Source: CAYXFZ01 sp964464385
GTDB lineage: Bacteria; Planctomycetota; UBA1135
Length of the DNA stretch: 41,060 bases
Reading direction: 5' to 3'
NCBI GenBank assembly: GCA_964464385.1
Contig: CAYXFZ010000006.1
Coordinates: 1-41,060 of the forward strand
The notes beneath the pieces were generated by a model. That model saw only the letters and a program-made list of their open reading frames with translations, did no database searches and was not told where the DNA came from. Of the stretch, positions 7,083-14,554 are shown piece after piece. Position numbers and translations under genes: made by a program. How positions within the stretch are numbered: position 1 is the first letter of the stretch; every line of letters begins with the position of its first letter.

Positions 7083-9806
7083 ATGTTCATGCCTTCCGTC
7101 CCGTCCTTCCTTCTCGCCTCCTTGCTCTTCACGGGTGGGTTCCACGTTCCCCACGATCCTGTGGATGATTTGGCCATTGGGCCCAATTTTCGGAGTGGCC
7201 AAGGATCCGAGGTCGTGGCCTGTATGAATTCGCACAGCCGGGTCATGCGTTCCTTTGACCAGGGCTTGAGTTGGGAGGCGCTGGCAGGGGACGGCTTGCA
7301 ACGGGTTCAGTGCATGGAGATCGAGTATCGAACTCATGCCACTCGGCCTGGGTATTTCATTGGCACCGCCGATGGAGTCTATTTCTACGACCCGATTGCT
7401 GACACGGTCGCACGTCAGTCTGCGGGACTTCCCAGCAGTGATAACGACATCATTTCGCTCTCGGCCCCCCGAAGTGGAGTCGGCATCGTCATTGCCCTGA
7501 CCTCGAATGGGACCGTGTTTGGTTGGGAGGAAAGTAGCCAATCCTGGCTGGGCCTTTTGCAGACCGGCCTTGCGGATGATTACGGAAAAATTGCCATCGC
7601 CCCTTGGTTTGACGATACCGCGGCCGTGGGTCCGGACCAGGCAATGGCGGTCGCCACCGCCGGCGTCTTGCATCAGTCCGATGACGGTGGGACGACTTGG
7701 ACCATCCAGAGTCAGTTCTCGACCCCGGCCACCACGGCAGCGGACTGGACCATTTCGGCTCTGGCCTACGCCATCTCCTACTCTTCCAATGGAATTCTCT
7801 TGGTCGGGCGTAGCCGGGAGAACCTTGCCGCCGGTAATCCTTGGGGGGACGAAGGAGAACTCTGGCGAACTGCGGACTACGGGGTCACGTTTACTTTTGT
7901 GATGCCCACCATCTCTCGGATCACTAGCTTGCATGCCACCGGTCCCTCCGCTTTTGGGGGACGGCATTTTTTCATGTCCATCTATTATTTCCCGGACCGC
8001 AACAACCCGGCTCAGGCCGTGGGCCTGAGGCGCAGCGATGATCTGGGTCTGAGTTGGAGCGATTTTGGCAATTGGCAGGATCTGATTCTGGAGGAGGAGG
8101 TTGGCGATGGCGCCGCCGAGCGCTGGAAGCCTCTCATGGGATTCGCGACCTCGCTGGATTACAAAAACGACCGCATGGTGTATTTCGGTCGGTCAGAAGG
8201 ACTCTTCCGCAGCTTGGATGGGGGAAAAAATTGGTTGCAAACGCGCGTGCGCTCCGAGCGTTTTGTCCGCAACATGACCACGACCGTAGATGCGGATGGC
8301 AGCATTCTTGCGTTTGGGGGAACCTATGGATCTGGCACTATCAAGGCCCGCTTTCAAAGTACTCCCAGCGGATTGGTGCCCGTGGATTTGGAAGTTTTGG
8401 ACGAAGGGAAAATTACCTACCAAAAGCCCATTGCCGCTTCTCCCAACTATGCTCAGGATGGCATGGTTGCCGTGGGTGGCGCGACGGGAATTTCCCTTTG
8501 GTTTGATCCGGCCAAGAATGGGCGGAACCCTTGGGGAAAAAGAGGTTGGCTGGAAACCGCCGACAATATTTTTGGCTATGTGCGGACCATTGTGGTTTCG
8601 CCGCACTTCGATGCCTCGACGCCAACTTCCCTGGACATGTCCTTCTATTGGAGCACACGGTCCGCCTCCCATCATGGCCCTGGCGAACAAACATGGCGCA
8701 CGATGGATTGCGGCAAGACGCTGGAGTTGATTGACACTTGGTCAGATTCCACGGGGGGGTCGGGAGATTTGCCCCACCTTTCCAACTTGGCCTTTGCTCC
8801 GACCTACGACGCCTCGGATCCGATCACGACCACGGATTTGTATGGCACCGCCGGGCCTCATCTATTTCGTTTGGATGGTTCTACTTGGACTTGGTTGGGC
8901 ACGGCCACCTCACGTCTCTCCACTTTGTCAGTTGCCCCCGACTTTGATCGGGACGGGATGACTGCTGCTGGGCCCGTGCTCTGGGCGACCCTCATCAGTT
9001 GGCCTTACCTGGTCCGCATTACGGATGACAATGGCGGCCAGAATCCAGCGACTTTCGACGAGATTCCCACGGATGGCATGGACTGCGAAGTCAAGGGATT
9101 GGCCGTCCCGCCCGATCTTCCCGCGACTGGAATTCTTTATGCCGCAACCACAGGGTCGGGTGTCAAGACGATTCAGGTCGGGGGATGGACGCCCGGTTCG
9201 CCCGATCCCATCTGGAACACCACCGGCTCCGGGTACCCATCTTGGGTTACCATGCCCGTGGATTTCTCTCCCGGTTTCCTGACAGATCAATCTCTTTTGG
9301 CTGGGACCGATCGCGGTTTTGTGCACTCCCAAGCTGGATCCGCTTGGCAAGTTTTGTCTATTCCTTCTTTCATTGATGATCGAGATCCAGGGTTCACGTT
9401 CTATTCCCCGAATGCTTCCGGGAATACGCAACCTACTCGCCCTTGGCGTTGGTTGGAGGCTCCCTTTGATGTGGTGGAAAAACGCTTCCCGGTTCAGGTC
9501 TCGGGCGTGGGTGTTGCTTACACCAAGGACGATGGATCTTGGTTCCGTTGGCAGGGCATTGCCAGTGGCCTCACTGTGCGCACTTTTGAGGGGCCCAAAC
9601 TTGGGTGGGTGGACTGCCAAGTGCTGGATTTCAATACCGGCGCGGTGTTGTCCCAAATTGCGCTGGATCTTGAGACGGGCACTGTGATTACCGAGAAGGA
9701 AATCGTCCTGCCGGCCTTCCCTGCCGGTCCGGTTGAACTTGTGGTCACGACTACCCTGGCCATGGGAGAGTCCTTTGCCCTGGACGGACTCAAATTGTTG
9801 CCCTAA
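7083..9806 (+). CDS. secreted Asp-box (BNR/sialidase-like) beta-propeller protein
   Basis: This 907-residue protein has a short hydrophobic N-terminal signal (about 1-20), so it is probably exported. At least four Asp-box repeats (S-x-D-x-G-x-x-W) are visible: SFDQGLSW (57-64), SDDGGTTW (199-206), SDDLGLSW (318-325) and SLDGGKNW (377-384). Weaker copies follow, such as TMDCGKTLEL. This pattern is typical of sialidase, VPS10 and HCF136-like propellers. No sialidase arginine triad or FRIP motif is evident, so catalysis is not claimed. The last 115 residues, starting near FPVQVSGVGV, look like a separate beta-sandwich resembling carbohydrate-binding or sorting domains; this is inference. It stands alone and ends at a hairpin. 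Confidence 0.75.
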   Translation: MFMPSVPSFLLASLLFTGGFHVPHDPVDDLAIGPNFRSGQGSEVVACMNSHSRVMRSFDQGLSWEALAGDGLQRVQCMEIEYRTHATRPGYFIGTADGVYFYDPIADTVARQSAGLPSSDNDIISLSAPRSGVGIVIALTSNGTVFGWEESSQSWLGLLQTGLADDYGKIAIAPWFDDTAAVGPDQAMAVATAGVLHQSDDGGTTWTIQSQFSTPATTAADWTISALAYAISYSSNGILLVGRSRENLAAGNPWGDEGELWRTADYGVTFTFVMPTISRITSLHATGPSAFGGRHFFMSIYYFPDRNNPAQAVGLRRSDDLGLSWSDFGNWQDLILEEEVGDGAAERWKPLMGFATSLDYKNDRMVYFGRSEGLFRSLDGGKNWLQTRVRSERFVRNMTTTVDADGSILAFGGTYGSGTIKARFQSTPSGLVPVDLEVLDEGKITYQKPIAASPNYAQDGMVAVGGATGISLWFDPAKNGRNPWGKRGWLETADNIFGYVRTIVVSPHFDASTPTSLDMSFYWSTRSASHHGPGEQTWRTMDCGKTLELIDTWSDSTGGSGDLPHLSNLAFAPTYDASDPITTTDLYGTAGPHLFRLDGSTWTWLGTATSRLSTLSVAPDFDRDGMTAAGPVLWATLISWPYLVRITDDNGGQNPATFDEIPTDGMDCEVKGLAVPPDLPATGILYAATTGSGVKTIQVGGWTPGSPDPIWNTTGSGYPSWVTMPVDFSPGFLTDQSLLAGTDRGFVHSQAGSAWQVLSIPSFIDDRDPGFTFYSPNASGNTQPTRPWRWLEAPFDVVEKRFPVQVSGVGVAYTKDDGSWFRWQGIASGLTVRTFEGPKLGWVDCQVLDFNTGAVLSQIALDLETGTVITEKEIVLPAFPAGPVELVVTTTLAMGESFALDGLKLLP

Positions 9807-9808
9807 AG

Positions 9809-9836
9809 AACGAAAAGGAAGGAACCTTTTTCGTTT
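9809..9836 (+). terminator. A/T-rich hairpin after the propeller gene
   Basis: AACGAAAAGG (9809-9818) pairs with CCTTTTTCGTT (9825-9835) around a 6-base loop, with one bulged base. It begins three bases after the TAA of the propeller gene. The 3' arm is U-rich and could act as part of a factor-independent terminator. A second, GC-rich hairpin lies at 9885-9906 (ACCGG-t-CGGA / TCCG-CCGGT). Both lie between convergent genes. Confidence 0.5.
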
Positions 9837-9934
9837 GCGTGCGTCCCGGGGAGGAGCGCAAGCTCACTGCCTGCTGCCAGGGTCACCGGTCGGATTCTCC
9901 GCCGGTTCCATCCCCGATCCTGGCCGCGGGTTTT

Positions 9935-10474
9935 TTATTGGGGTTCAGGGTCCACGCCCAGGCCATTGGCCAAGCGATTGATGTAGTTGAAATAGGCCAC
10001 GACTTGAGCGGCATCCTGGATCTCCTCGTCGGACCAACCCGCTTTACCAAGGGCCTGGATATCGTTGGCGCTCATCTCCCCAGGCTGGAGGGTCATTTTT
10101 TCTGCCCAATTGCAAAGGGCCGCTTCTTGTGCCGTGAGGGGCGCGGCTTTTCGTTCTCCGAATTCGAGGCCATCTGCCAGTTCCTTCTCTTCGACCTCAA
10201 CACGGAGGTTCTGGGCGTGTTCCTTCGTTCAGTAGCCGCAGAGATTTGCGCGGCTGACGACGATGGCCAAGGACTCGCGCACGCGCGGGCTGAGGCGAGA
10301 ATCGGGGCCCATGACCGAGGCGTAAAGGGAGAGGTGCGCCCGTGTTTGGCGGGGATTGAGGGAGGTCAGAGAGACGATTTGATAGACCCGTCCGGCGCGG
10401 GCCATGGCATCGTCATAGATCTTCTTGAGGAGGCCGGTGGCACGAGCCGGTTCAACAGTTGGAAGGAAGGCCAC
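9935..10474 (-). CDS. AhpD-like / peroxidase-related selenoprotein candidate (CxxU, in-frame TGA at 10229-10231)
   Basis: The frame from the GTG at 10474 runs 81 codons to a TGA at 10229-10231. It then continues in the same frame for another 97 codons to a TAA at 9935-9937. Both halves match the carboxymuconolactone-decarboxylase/AhpD-like peroxidase-related family. The first half has LLKKIYDDAMARAG and SPRVRESLAIVVSRANLCGY. The second half starts TKEHAQNL and has ALCNWAEKMT and QVVAYFNYINRLANGLG. The family active site is CxxC followed by His four residues on. Here the second Cys position is the TGA, giving C79-G-Y-U82-T-K-E-H. This is the classical signature of selenocysteine, and AhpD-like CxxU proteins are an established selenoprotein group. 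Downstream hairpins could serve as the insertion element. The gene starts 8 bases after the secreted EF-hand-like gene ends. A plain nonsense mutation is possible but less likely, because the downstream half is well kept. No selA, selB or selC lies in this window. Confidence 0.8.
10194..10221 (-). promoter_or_regulatory. putative bacterial SECIS hairpin region
   Basis: Two alternative hairpins lie just 3' of the in-frame UGA. AACACG/CGUGUU (10216-10221 with 10199-10204) is a perfect 6-bp stem with an 11-base loop starting 7 bases after the UGA. ACCUC/GAGGU (10205-10209 with 10194-10198) is a 5-bp stem with the 6-base loop CGUGUU, whose loop begins 24 bases after the UGA. The second fits the spacing and the early-loop G expected of bacterial selenocysteine insertion elements better. 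Which one forms needs RNA folding. Confidence 0.5.
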
Positions 10475-10481
10475 GGAGAAA

Positions 10482-11303
10482 TTACGGGTAGCTTCCGTCG
10501 GGAAGCACGGTGGGGAGGGAAAATCTTCCGTCGGTCATGAGGGCCCATCCGGCCAGATCCGTGGACTGGACAAGGGCCGCGGTGGGGCATTCCCATTCTT
10601 GCGCGATTTCGGCGGCGCGACCAGGGTAGTTCTGGGCACCCAAAATGGAGGTCAACAGCCAGTAAAAATACTCCGTGGCTTGGCAGTCATACCAGCAGGT
10701 TTGATCCGTGTAGTGGTACCAGGCACTTGAAGGATAGTTCGGGGGTGGCTTGTTGAAGCGTCCACCTCGTGCAATGTCCATGGCATTGGCCAATTCTGTT
10801 CCGATAGCAGGGCCAAAAGTTTGCGGATAGGCCCTTGCCCAACCCGTGTCGCTCACTAAGTGCAGGACTTCTTCCAGGGTGGCATCAAAACCATTCTGAG
10901 GATTGCTGCCGCCGGGGAAACACTCGTCGTTGAACAAGTTCTGCCACCAAAATTTGTCCAGAAAGGCACTGTATTTTGAGGTGATCTGCCGCTCCTCTCT
11001 CTCATCCTTGAAGAGGATCATCATGGCGGGGGGCTTCTGGTTCACCATCTGTTGGACGACTAGGGGATCGTCTGGGCTCCCGTCCTCATCATTGTCCAGG
11101 TACTGGGCCAGAACCGAGGCCATGTGCACAAACTTCGCCTTGGAGACCTGTGGGGAGGCCACAACGTGGACCCCAAAGACCTGGATGTAATATGGGGCGG
11201 AAGAGCCAAAAAGAGCACCCAATCCAGCAGGGGGGAGAGGAGTCGCCGGTGTGGAGAAGCTGGCCAAAGTGGCCAGAGTCGAAGAAAGAAGAATGATCTT
11301 CAT
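10482..11303 (-). CDS. secreted protein of unknown function with an EF-hand-like calcium loop
   Basis: This 273-residue protein has an N-terminal signal peptide (about 1-20) and no further membrane segment. A calcium-binding-type loop YLDNDEDGSPDD (D-x-D-x-D-G) occurs near residues 68-79, as in EF-hand or thrombospondin type-3 repeats. An EEVLHL motif followed by NAMDIARGGRF and QATEYFYW looks like a conserved core. EExxH could be part of a metal site, but I cannot assign an enzyme class. The ATG is preceded at 6 bases by TAGTGT. The selenoprotein candidate begins 8 bases after its stop, so the two are almost certainly co-transcribed. I recognise it only as a conserved secreted family without known function. 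Confidence 0.7.
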   Translation of the reverse strand: MKIILLSSTLATLASFSTPATPLPPAGLGALFGSSAPYYIQVFGVHVVASPQVSKAKFVHMASVLAQYLDNDEDGSPDDPLVVQQMVNQKPPAMMILFKDEREERQITSKYSAFLDKFWWQNLFNDECFPGGSNPQNGFDATLEEVLHLVSDTGWARAYPQTFGPAIGTELANAMDIARGGRFNKPPPNYPSSAWYHYTDQTCWYDCQATEYFYWLLTSILGAQNYPGRAAEIAQEWECPTAALVQSTDLAGWALMTDGRFSLPTVLPDGSYP

Positions 11304-11309
11304 CCATCC

Positions 11310-11315
11310 ACACTA
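11310..11315 (-). promoter_or_regulatory. -10-like TAGTGT for the EF-hand-like/selenoprotein operon
   Basis: TAGTGT ends 6 bases before the ATG at 11303 on the minus strand. This is the same spacing as at other operon heads here and implies a leaderless transcript. I see no Shine-Dalgarno sequence. Confidence 0.4.
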
Positions 11316-11507
11316 CTGGAAACTGGCCAAGTTCGCTGGGTCACTGCCTTTGTCATCGAGTTCGCAGCAAGAGGTTTGGGCCTTTTTTCCACCTCCGCCC
11401 GCGGGGCGGAGTCCCTTTTCTCCCTAAGTCCAGGCCCTTTCAGGTCTTTCTCAAGCAGGTGACCCAGCGAGCTTGGCCAGTTTCTAGGGGTGGTGGTGGC
11501 GGGGTTC

Positions 11508-11513
11508 TAGGAT
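11508..11513 (+). promoter_or_regulatory. -10-like TAGGAT for the glycosylasparaginase operon
   Basis: TAGGAT ends 6 bases before the ATG at 11520. The rest of the 216-base divergent region (11304-11519) shows a GC-rich stretch near 11400-11412 and no gene or other feature I can support. Confidence 0.45.
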
Positions 11514-11519
11514 TGGTTC

Positions 11520-12584
11520 ATGCCTTCTCGTCGTTCCTTCCTGGGTGGGGCCGTGGCCGCGGCATCTGCGGCCCTGGTTCGCCCCGCCTCTTCCATCCCT
11601 GCCCCATCTTTTTCTTCCCTCGGGTCGGCCGTGGCCATTTCCTCGGCCAATGGTCTCCGGGCCGTGGCCAAGGCCCGCAAATTGGTACAGGGTGGTCTGC
11701 GGCCTGTATCTGCGGCCATTCGGGGCGTGGCCCTAGTGGAAGCGGACGAGTCGGATATGTCCGTTGGCAAGGGCGGCCTTCCGAACGAAGAGGGTGTGGT
11801 GCAACTGGATGCCGCTTGCATGGATGGTCCGCATCACAATGCGGGCTCGGTGGCCTGCATCGAGGATATTTTGCACCCGGCCCAAGTGGCCGAACGGGTC
11901 ATGGATCGCACGGACCACGTGGTCCTCGTGGGGCAGGGTGCCAAGCGCTTTGCCCTCGCTCATGGCTTCCCCGAAGAGAACCTCTTGACCCCCAAGGCGC
12001 GCGAAATTTGGTTGCGCTGGAAAGAGTCCCATTCGAGCGATGATGATTGGCTCTCGCCGGGCCCCGGCGTCAAAAATTCAGACCTCGAGCGCATTTACGG
12101 GACCATTCACTGTTCGGTGCTCTCGGCCTCCGGAGATCTTGGCTGTTGCACGACGACCTCCGGGCTGTCCTTCAAGATTCCGGGTCGCGTCGGGGACTCG
12201 CCCCTGATCGGTTGCGGTCTCTACTGCGATAACGAGGCCGGGTCCGCCGGTGCCACGGGTCGCGGCGAGGCGGCCATTCAATCTGGCGGTTCCTGGTTGG
12301 TTGTGGAGCGCATGCGGGCTGGCGACGAGCCTGAAGCTGCCTGTCTCTATGCCCTACAACGCGTTTCGGATCAGGTCCGTCGCCAAAGGAATTGGCAACC
12401 CGGCCTCTGGGATGAAGCACAGGATCGCCCTGCTTTCAATCTTTCCTTCTATGCCGTTCGCAAGGATGGCCTTTGGGGTTCCGCCCGAATGAGGGGGCAT
12501 GGGGATGGCCCGACCCTTGCCGTTTGTGACTCTCGGGGAGCACGCTTGGAGCGGGGCGCCATTCTCTACCCCGACTCAGAGTGA
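11520..12584 (+). CDS. glycosylasparaginase (N4-(beta-N-acetylglucosaminyl)-L-asparaginase), Tat-exported
   Basis: This Ntn-hydrolase of 354 residues begins with a twin-arginine-type leader, SRRSFLGG followed by an alanine-rich hydrophobic stretch, so it is probably exported folded. The family cleaves the GlcNAc-Asn bond of glyco-asparagines after autoproteolysis. The cleavage-site threonine is Thr195 in ERIYGTIHCSVL. Downstream hallmarks are TTTSGLSFKIPGRVGDSPLIG and GLYCDNEAG..GATGRGE. In the alpha chain, GGLPNEEGVVQLDA and HNAGSVACIEDI match the family. The last base of its final sense codon and its TGA overlap the GTG of the hydantoinase A gene. The family assignment is strong; substrate preference (glyco-asparagine or other beta-aspartyl compounds) is inferred. 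Confidence 0.88.
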   Translation: MPSRRSFLGGAVAAASAALVRPASSIPAPSFSSLGSAVAISSANGLRAVAKARKLVQGGLRPVSAAIRGVALVEADESDMSVGKGGLPNEEGVVQLDAACMDGPHHNAGSVACIEDILHPAQVAERVMDRTDHVVLVGQGAKRFALAHGFPEENLLTPKAREIWLRWKESHSSDDDWLSPGPGVKNSDLERIYGTIHCSVLSASGDLGCCTTTSGLSFKIPGRVGDSPLIGCGLYCDNEAGSAGATGRGEAAIQSGGSWLVVERMRAGDEPEAACLYALQRVSDQVRRQRNWQPGLWDEAQDRPAFNLSFYAVRKDGLWGSARMRGHGDGPTLAVCDSRGARLERGAILYPDSE

Positions 12585-14554
12585 GCCTCCGGATCGGAGT
12601 TGATACCGGCGGTACCTTTACCGATGCCGTGGTGGCCGATGGCCAGGGAGGGTGGCAGGTCTGCAAAGAACCCACGACCCCCTCGGCCCCGGCCTTGGGC
12701 GTTCTGCGTGCCGTGCATCCGTTGCATCCGGGTGGCAAGCAAGCCGTCGAGATCATCCATGGCACGACGCATGCCACCAATGCGCTCCTAACGGGTCGCT
12801 TGGGTCGCGTGGCCTTGGTCGTGACACGTGGATTTCGGGATCTTTTGGCCATCGGCCGCCAGGAGCGAGAGGACTTGTGCGCCCTGGAACCCCGCGCCCA
12901 ACGACCCAAACAACCCCGCCGCCTCATCTTTGAGGTGCAGGAAAGATTGGCCGCTTCCGGTCGCGTCGAAGAAGGACTGACGGCGACGGAAGTTCGCCGA
13001 GTCGTGGCGGCCGTGCGCCGCTGCAGGCCCGAGGCCGTGGCCATTTGTCTATTGCATGCGTGGCGCAATCCGCAACACGAAAATCAATTGTCCCGTGCGC
13101 TGGCCCGCCTCGGTGTTCCGGTCGTGACCTCCTCTCTCCTCGCTCCCGAACAAAGGGAGTATGAAAGGGCAACGACTGTCTGGGCCGATGCCGGACTGCG
13201 ACCCATTGTGGAGGCGGCCCTCCTTTCTTTGGACAAGGCTATTCGCAAAGAATGGGGAAGGGCCTCGGTCCTGCGCGTCATGCGGTCGGACGGCGGCACG
13301 GCAACTGCCGCCGCCGCGGCGAGGGCCCCGGTGCGCTTGGCCCTTTCCGGGCCTGCCGGGGGCCTGTCCGCTGCTCGGGGTCTCGCCGATGCCCGGGGCG
13401 ACTCCAGCTTGCTCACATTGGATATGGGAGGGACGAGTACCGATGTTGCCCTCCTGCCCCCGGGCGAACTTCCCCTGGAGCCTCGCTCCATTGCCGGTCT
13501 CCCTCTTTTGGTGCGGGGTCTGCCCCTGCATACCGTGGGTACGGGGGGCGGGAGCTTGGCAAGCTTGGATTTGGCTGGAGATCTTGTTGTGGGTCCGGAC
13601 TCGGCCGGTGCCCTGCCCGGGCCGGCGTGTTATGCCCAGGGTGGCGAGGGATGCACGGTGACGGATGCCCACCTTCTCTGCGGTCGCTTGCATGCCGAAG
13701 AATTTTTGGGCGGCACTTTCCCTCTGCACACAGCAGAGGCTGCTCGGGCCCTTCAATCCTTGGGTATTTCCGCCGCCGCTGTTCTCGAGACAGCGACAGC
13801 CGGTATGGAGCGTGCTCTACGGCAGGTCAGTCTTGCTCAGGGACACGACCCACGGCAACTCCCGCTCTATGCCTTTGGGGGTGCCGGTGGATTGCATGCC
13901 GCTTGGCTGGCGGATCGTCTGGGAATGCCCAAGGTCATAATCCCTCCCCTGCCCGGGGCCTTTTCCGCTCTCGGATTGTTGGCCGCGCCAGCGCGCCGTA
14001 GCCTGTCCCAGTCCTTTGTGGCGAGTTTGCCGTCCGCTCGCCAACGGACGATCCTATTCCGCCCATTGGCGGAACAGGCCCTGCGCGAACTTCGCAGTGA
14101 GGGCATCCCTCGCATTCGCCTCCGCCGCATTTGCGAGTTGCGGGGAGCGGGACAGGCCGGAAGTTTTCCACTGTCCGAGGGCCCGCATCTCTTGGAACGA
14201 TTTCATCGGGAGCACCAGCGCCGCTTTGGTTACGACCGCAAGGGAGAAGATGTGCTGCTGGACGCGGTGCGGGTGGTGGCCGATGGCCCCAGTCGCTCGA
14301 GTTGGACTCCGGACCGCCGTCGCAAACAAGAGGCCAAGCCCTTTGCTTCCTGGTCGGCCGAATTTCCCGAAAACCAGGGTCGAAGACGCGGCAAGGTCGG
14401 CGGTTTCCGACGCGAAGAACTGCGACCTGGAAACTTTCTTGCCGGCCCTGCGGTCATTACCGAATATTCGGGCACGACGATTCTGCCGCGGGGATGGCGC
14501 GCCCGCGTGGGTCGATTTCAAGAACTCATTTTGCAAAGAGACGGCGGCAAATGA
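12581..14554 (+). CDS. hydantoinase/oxoprolinase family protein, subunit A (HyuA-like)
   Basis: This 657-residue protein has the N-terminal phosphate-binding motif GVDTGGTFTDAV (about 6-17). HGTTHATNALL and the acidic LDMGGTSTDVALL (ASKHA-like ATPase fold) follow, as in N-methylhydantoinase A and 5-oxoprolinase. Such subunits hydrolyse cyclic amides with ATP, in partnership with subunit B. The C-terminal region ends with GPAVITEYSGTTILPRGW, a family hallmark. The start GTG overlaps the preceding TGA (GTGA), and its own TGA overlaps the ATG of subunit B. Linkage to a glycosylasparaginase suggests catabolism of amino-acid amides or cyclised derivatives. Hydantoin, oxoproline or acetone-carboxylase-like activity cannot be separated by eye. 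Confidence 0.9.
   Translation: MSLRIGVDTGGTFTDAVVADGQGGWQVCKEPTTPSAPALGVLRAVHPLHPGGKQAVEIIHGTTHATNALLTGRLGRVALVVTRGFRDLLAIGRQEREDLCALEPRAQRPKQPRRLIFEVQERLAASGRVEEGLTATEVRRVVAAVRRCRPEAVAICLLHAWRNPQHENQLSRALARLGVPVVTSSLLAPEQREYERATTVWADAGLRPIVEAALLSLDKAIRKEWGRASVLRVMRSDGGTATAAAAARAPVRLALSGPAGGLSAARGLADARGDSSLLTLDMGGTSTDVALLPPGELPLEPRSIAGLPLLVRGLPLHTVGTGGGSLASLDLAGDLVVGPDSAGALPGPACYAQGGEGCTVTDAHLLCGRLHAEEFLGGTFPLHTAEAARALQSLGISAAAVLETATAGMERALRQVSLAQGHDPRQLPLYAFGGAGGLHAAWLADRLGMPKVIIPPLPGAFSALGLLAAPARRSLSQSFVASLPSARQRTILFRPLAEQALRELRSEGIPRIRLRRICELRGAGQAGSFPLSEGPHLLERFHREHQRRFGYDRKGEDVLLDAVRVVADGPSRSSWTPDRRRKQEAKPFASWSAEFPENQGRRRGKVGGFRREELRPGNFLAGPAVITEYSGTTILPRGWRARVGRFQELILQRDGGK

Noticed and set aside
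6960..7967. Long minus-strand open frame opposite the propeller gene
   Set aside because: It lies antisense to a gene with clear domain repeats and contains no recognisable motif.
10229..10474. Treating the AhpD-like gene as an 81-residue complete protein or a pseudogene
   Set aside because: The downstream half keeps full family conservation in the same frame and the stop is a TGA exactly at the CxxC second cysteine, which fits selenocysteine better than decay.
9839..10540. A 233-codon plus-strand open frame opposite the AhpD-like gene
   Set aside because: It shows no domain, signal or family resemblance and lies wholly antisense to the conserved selenoprotein frame and the end of the upstream gene.
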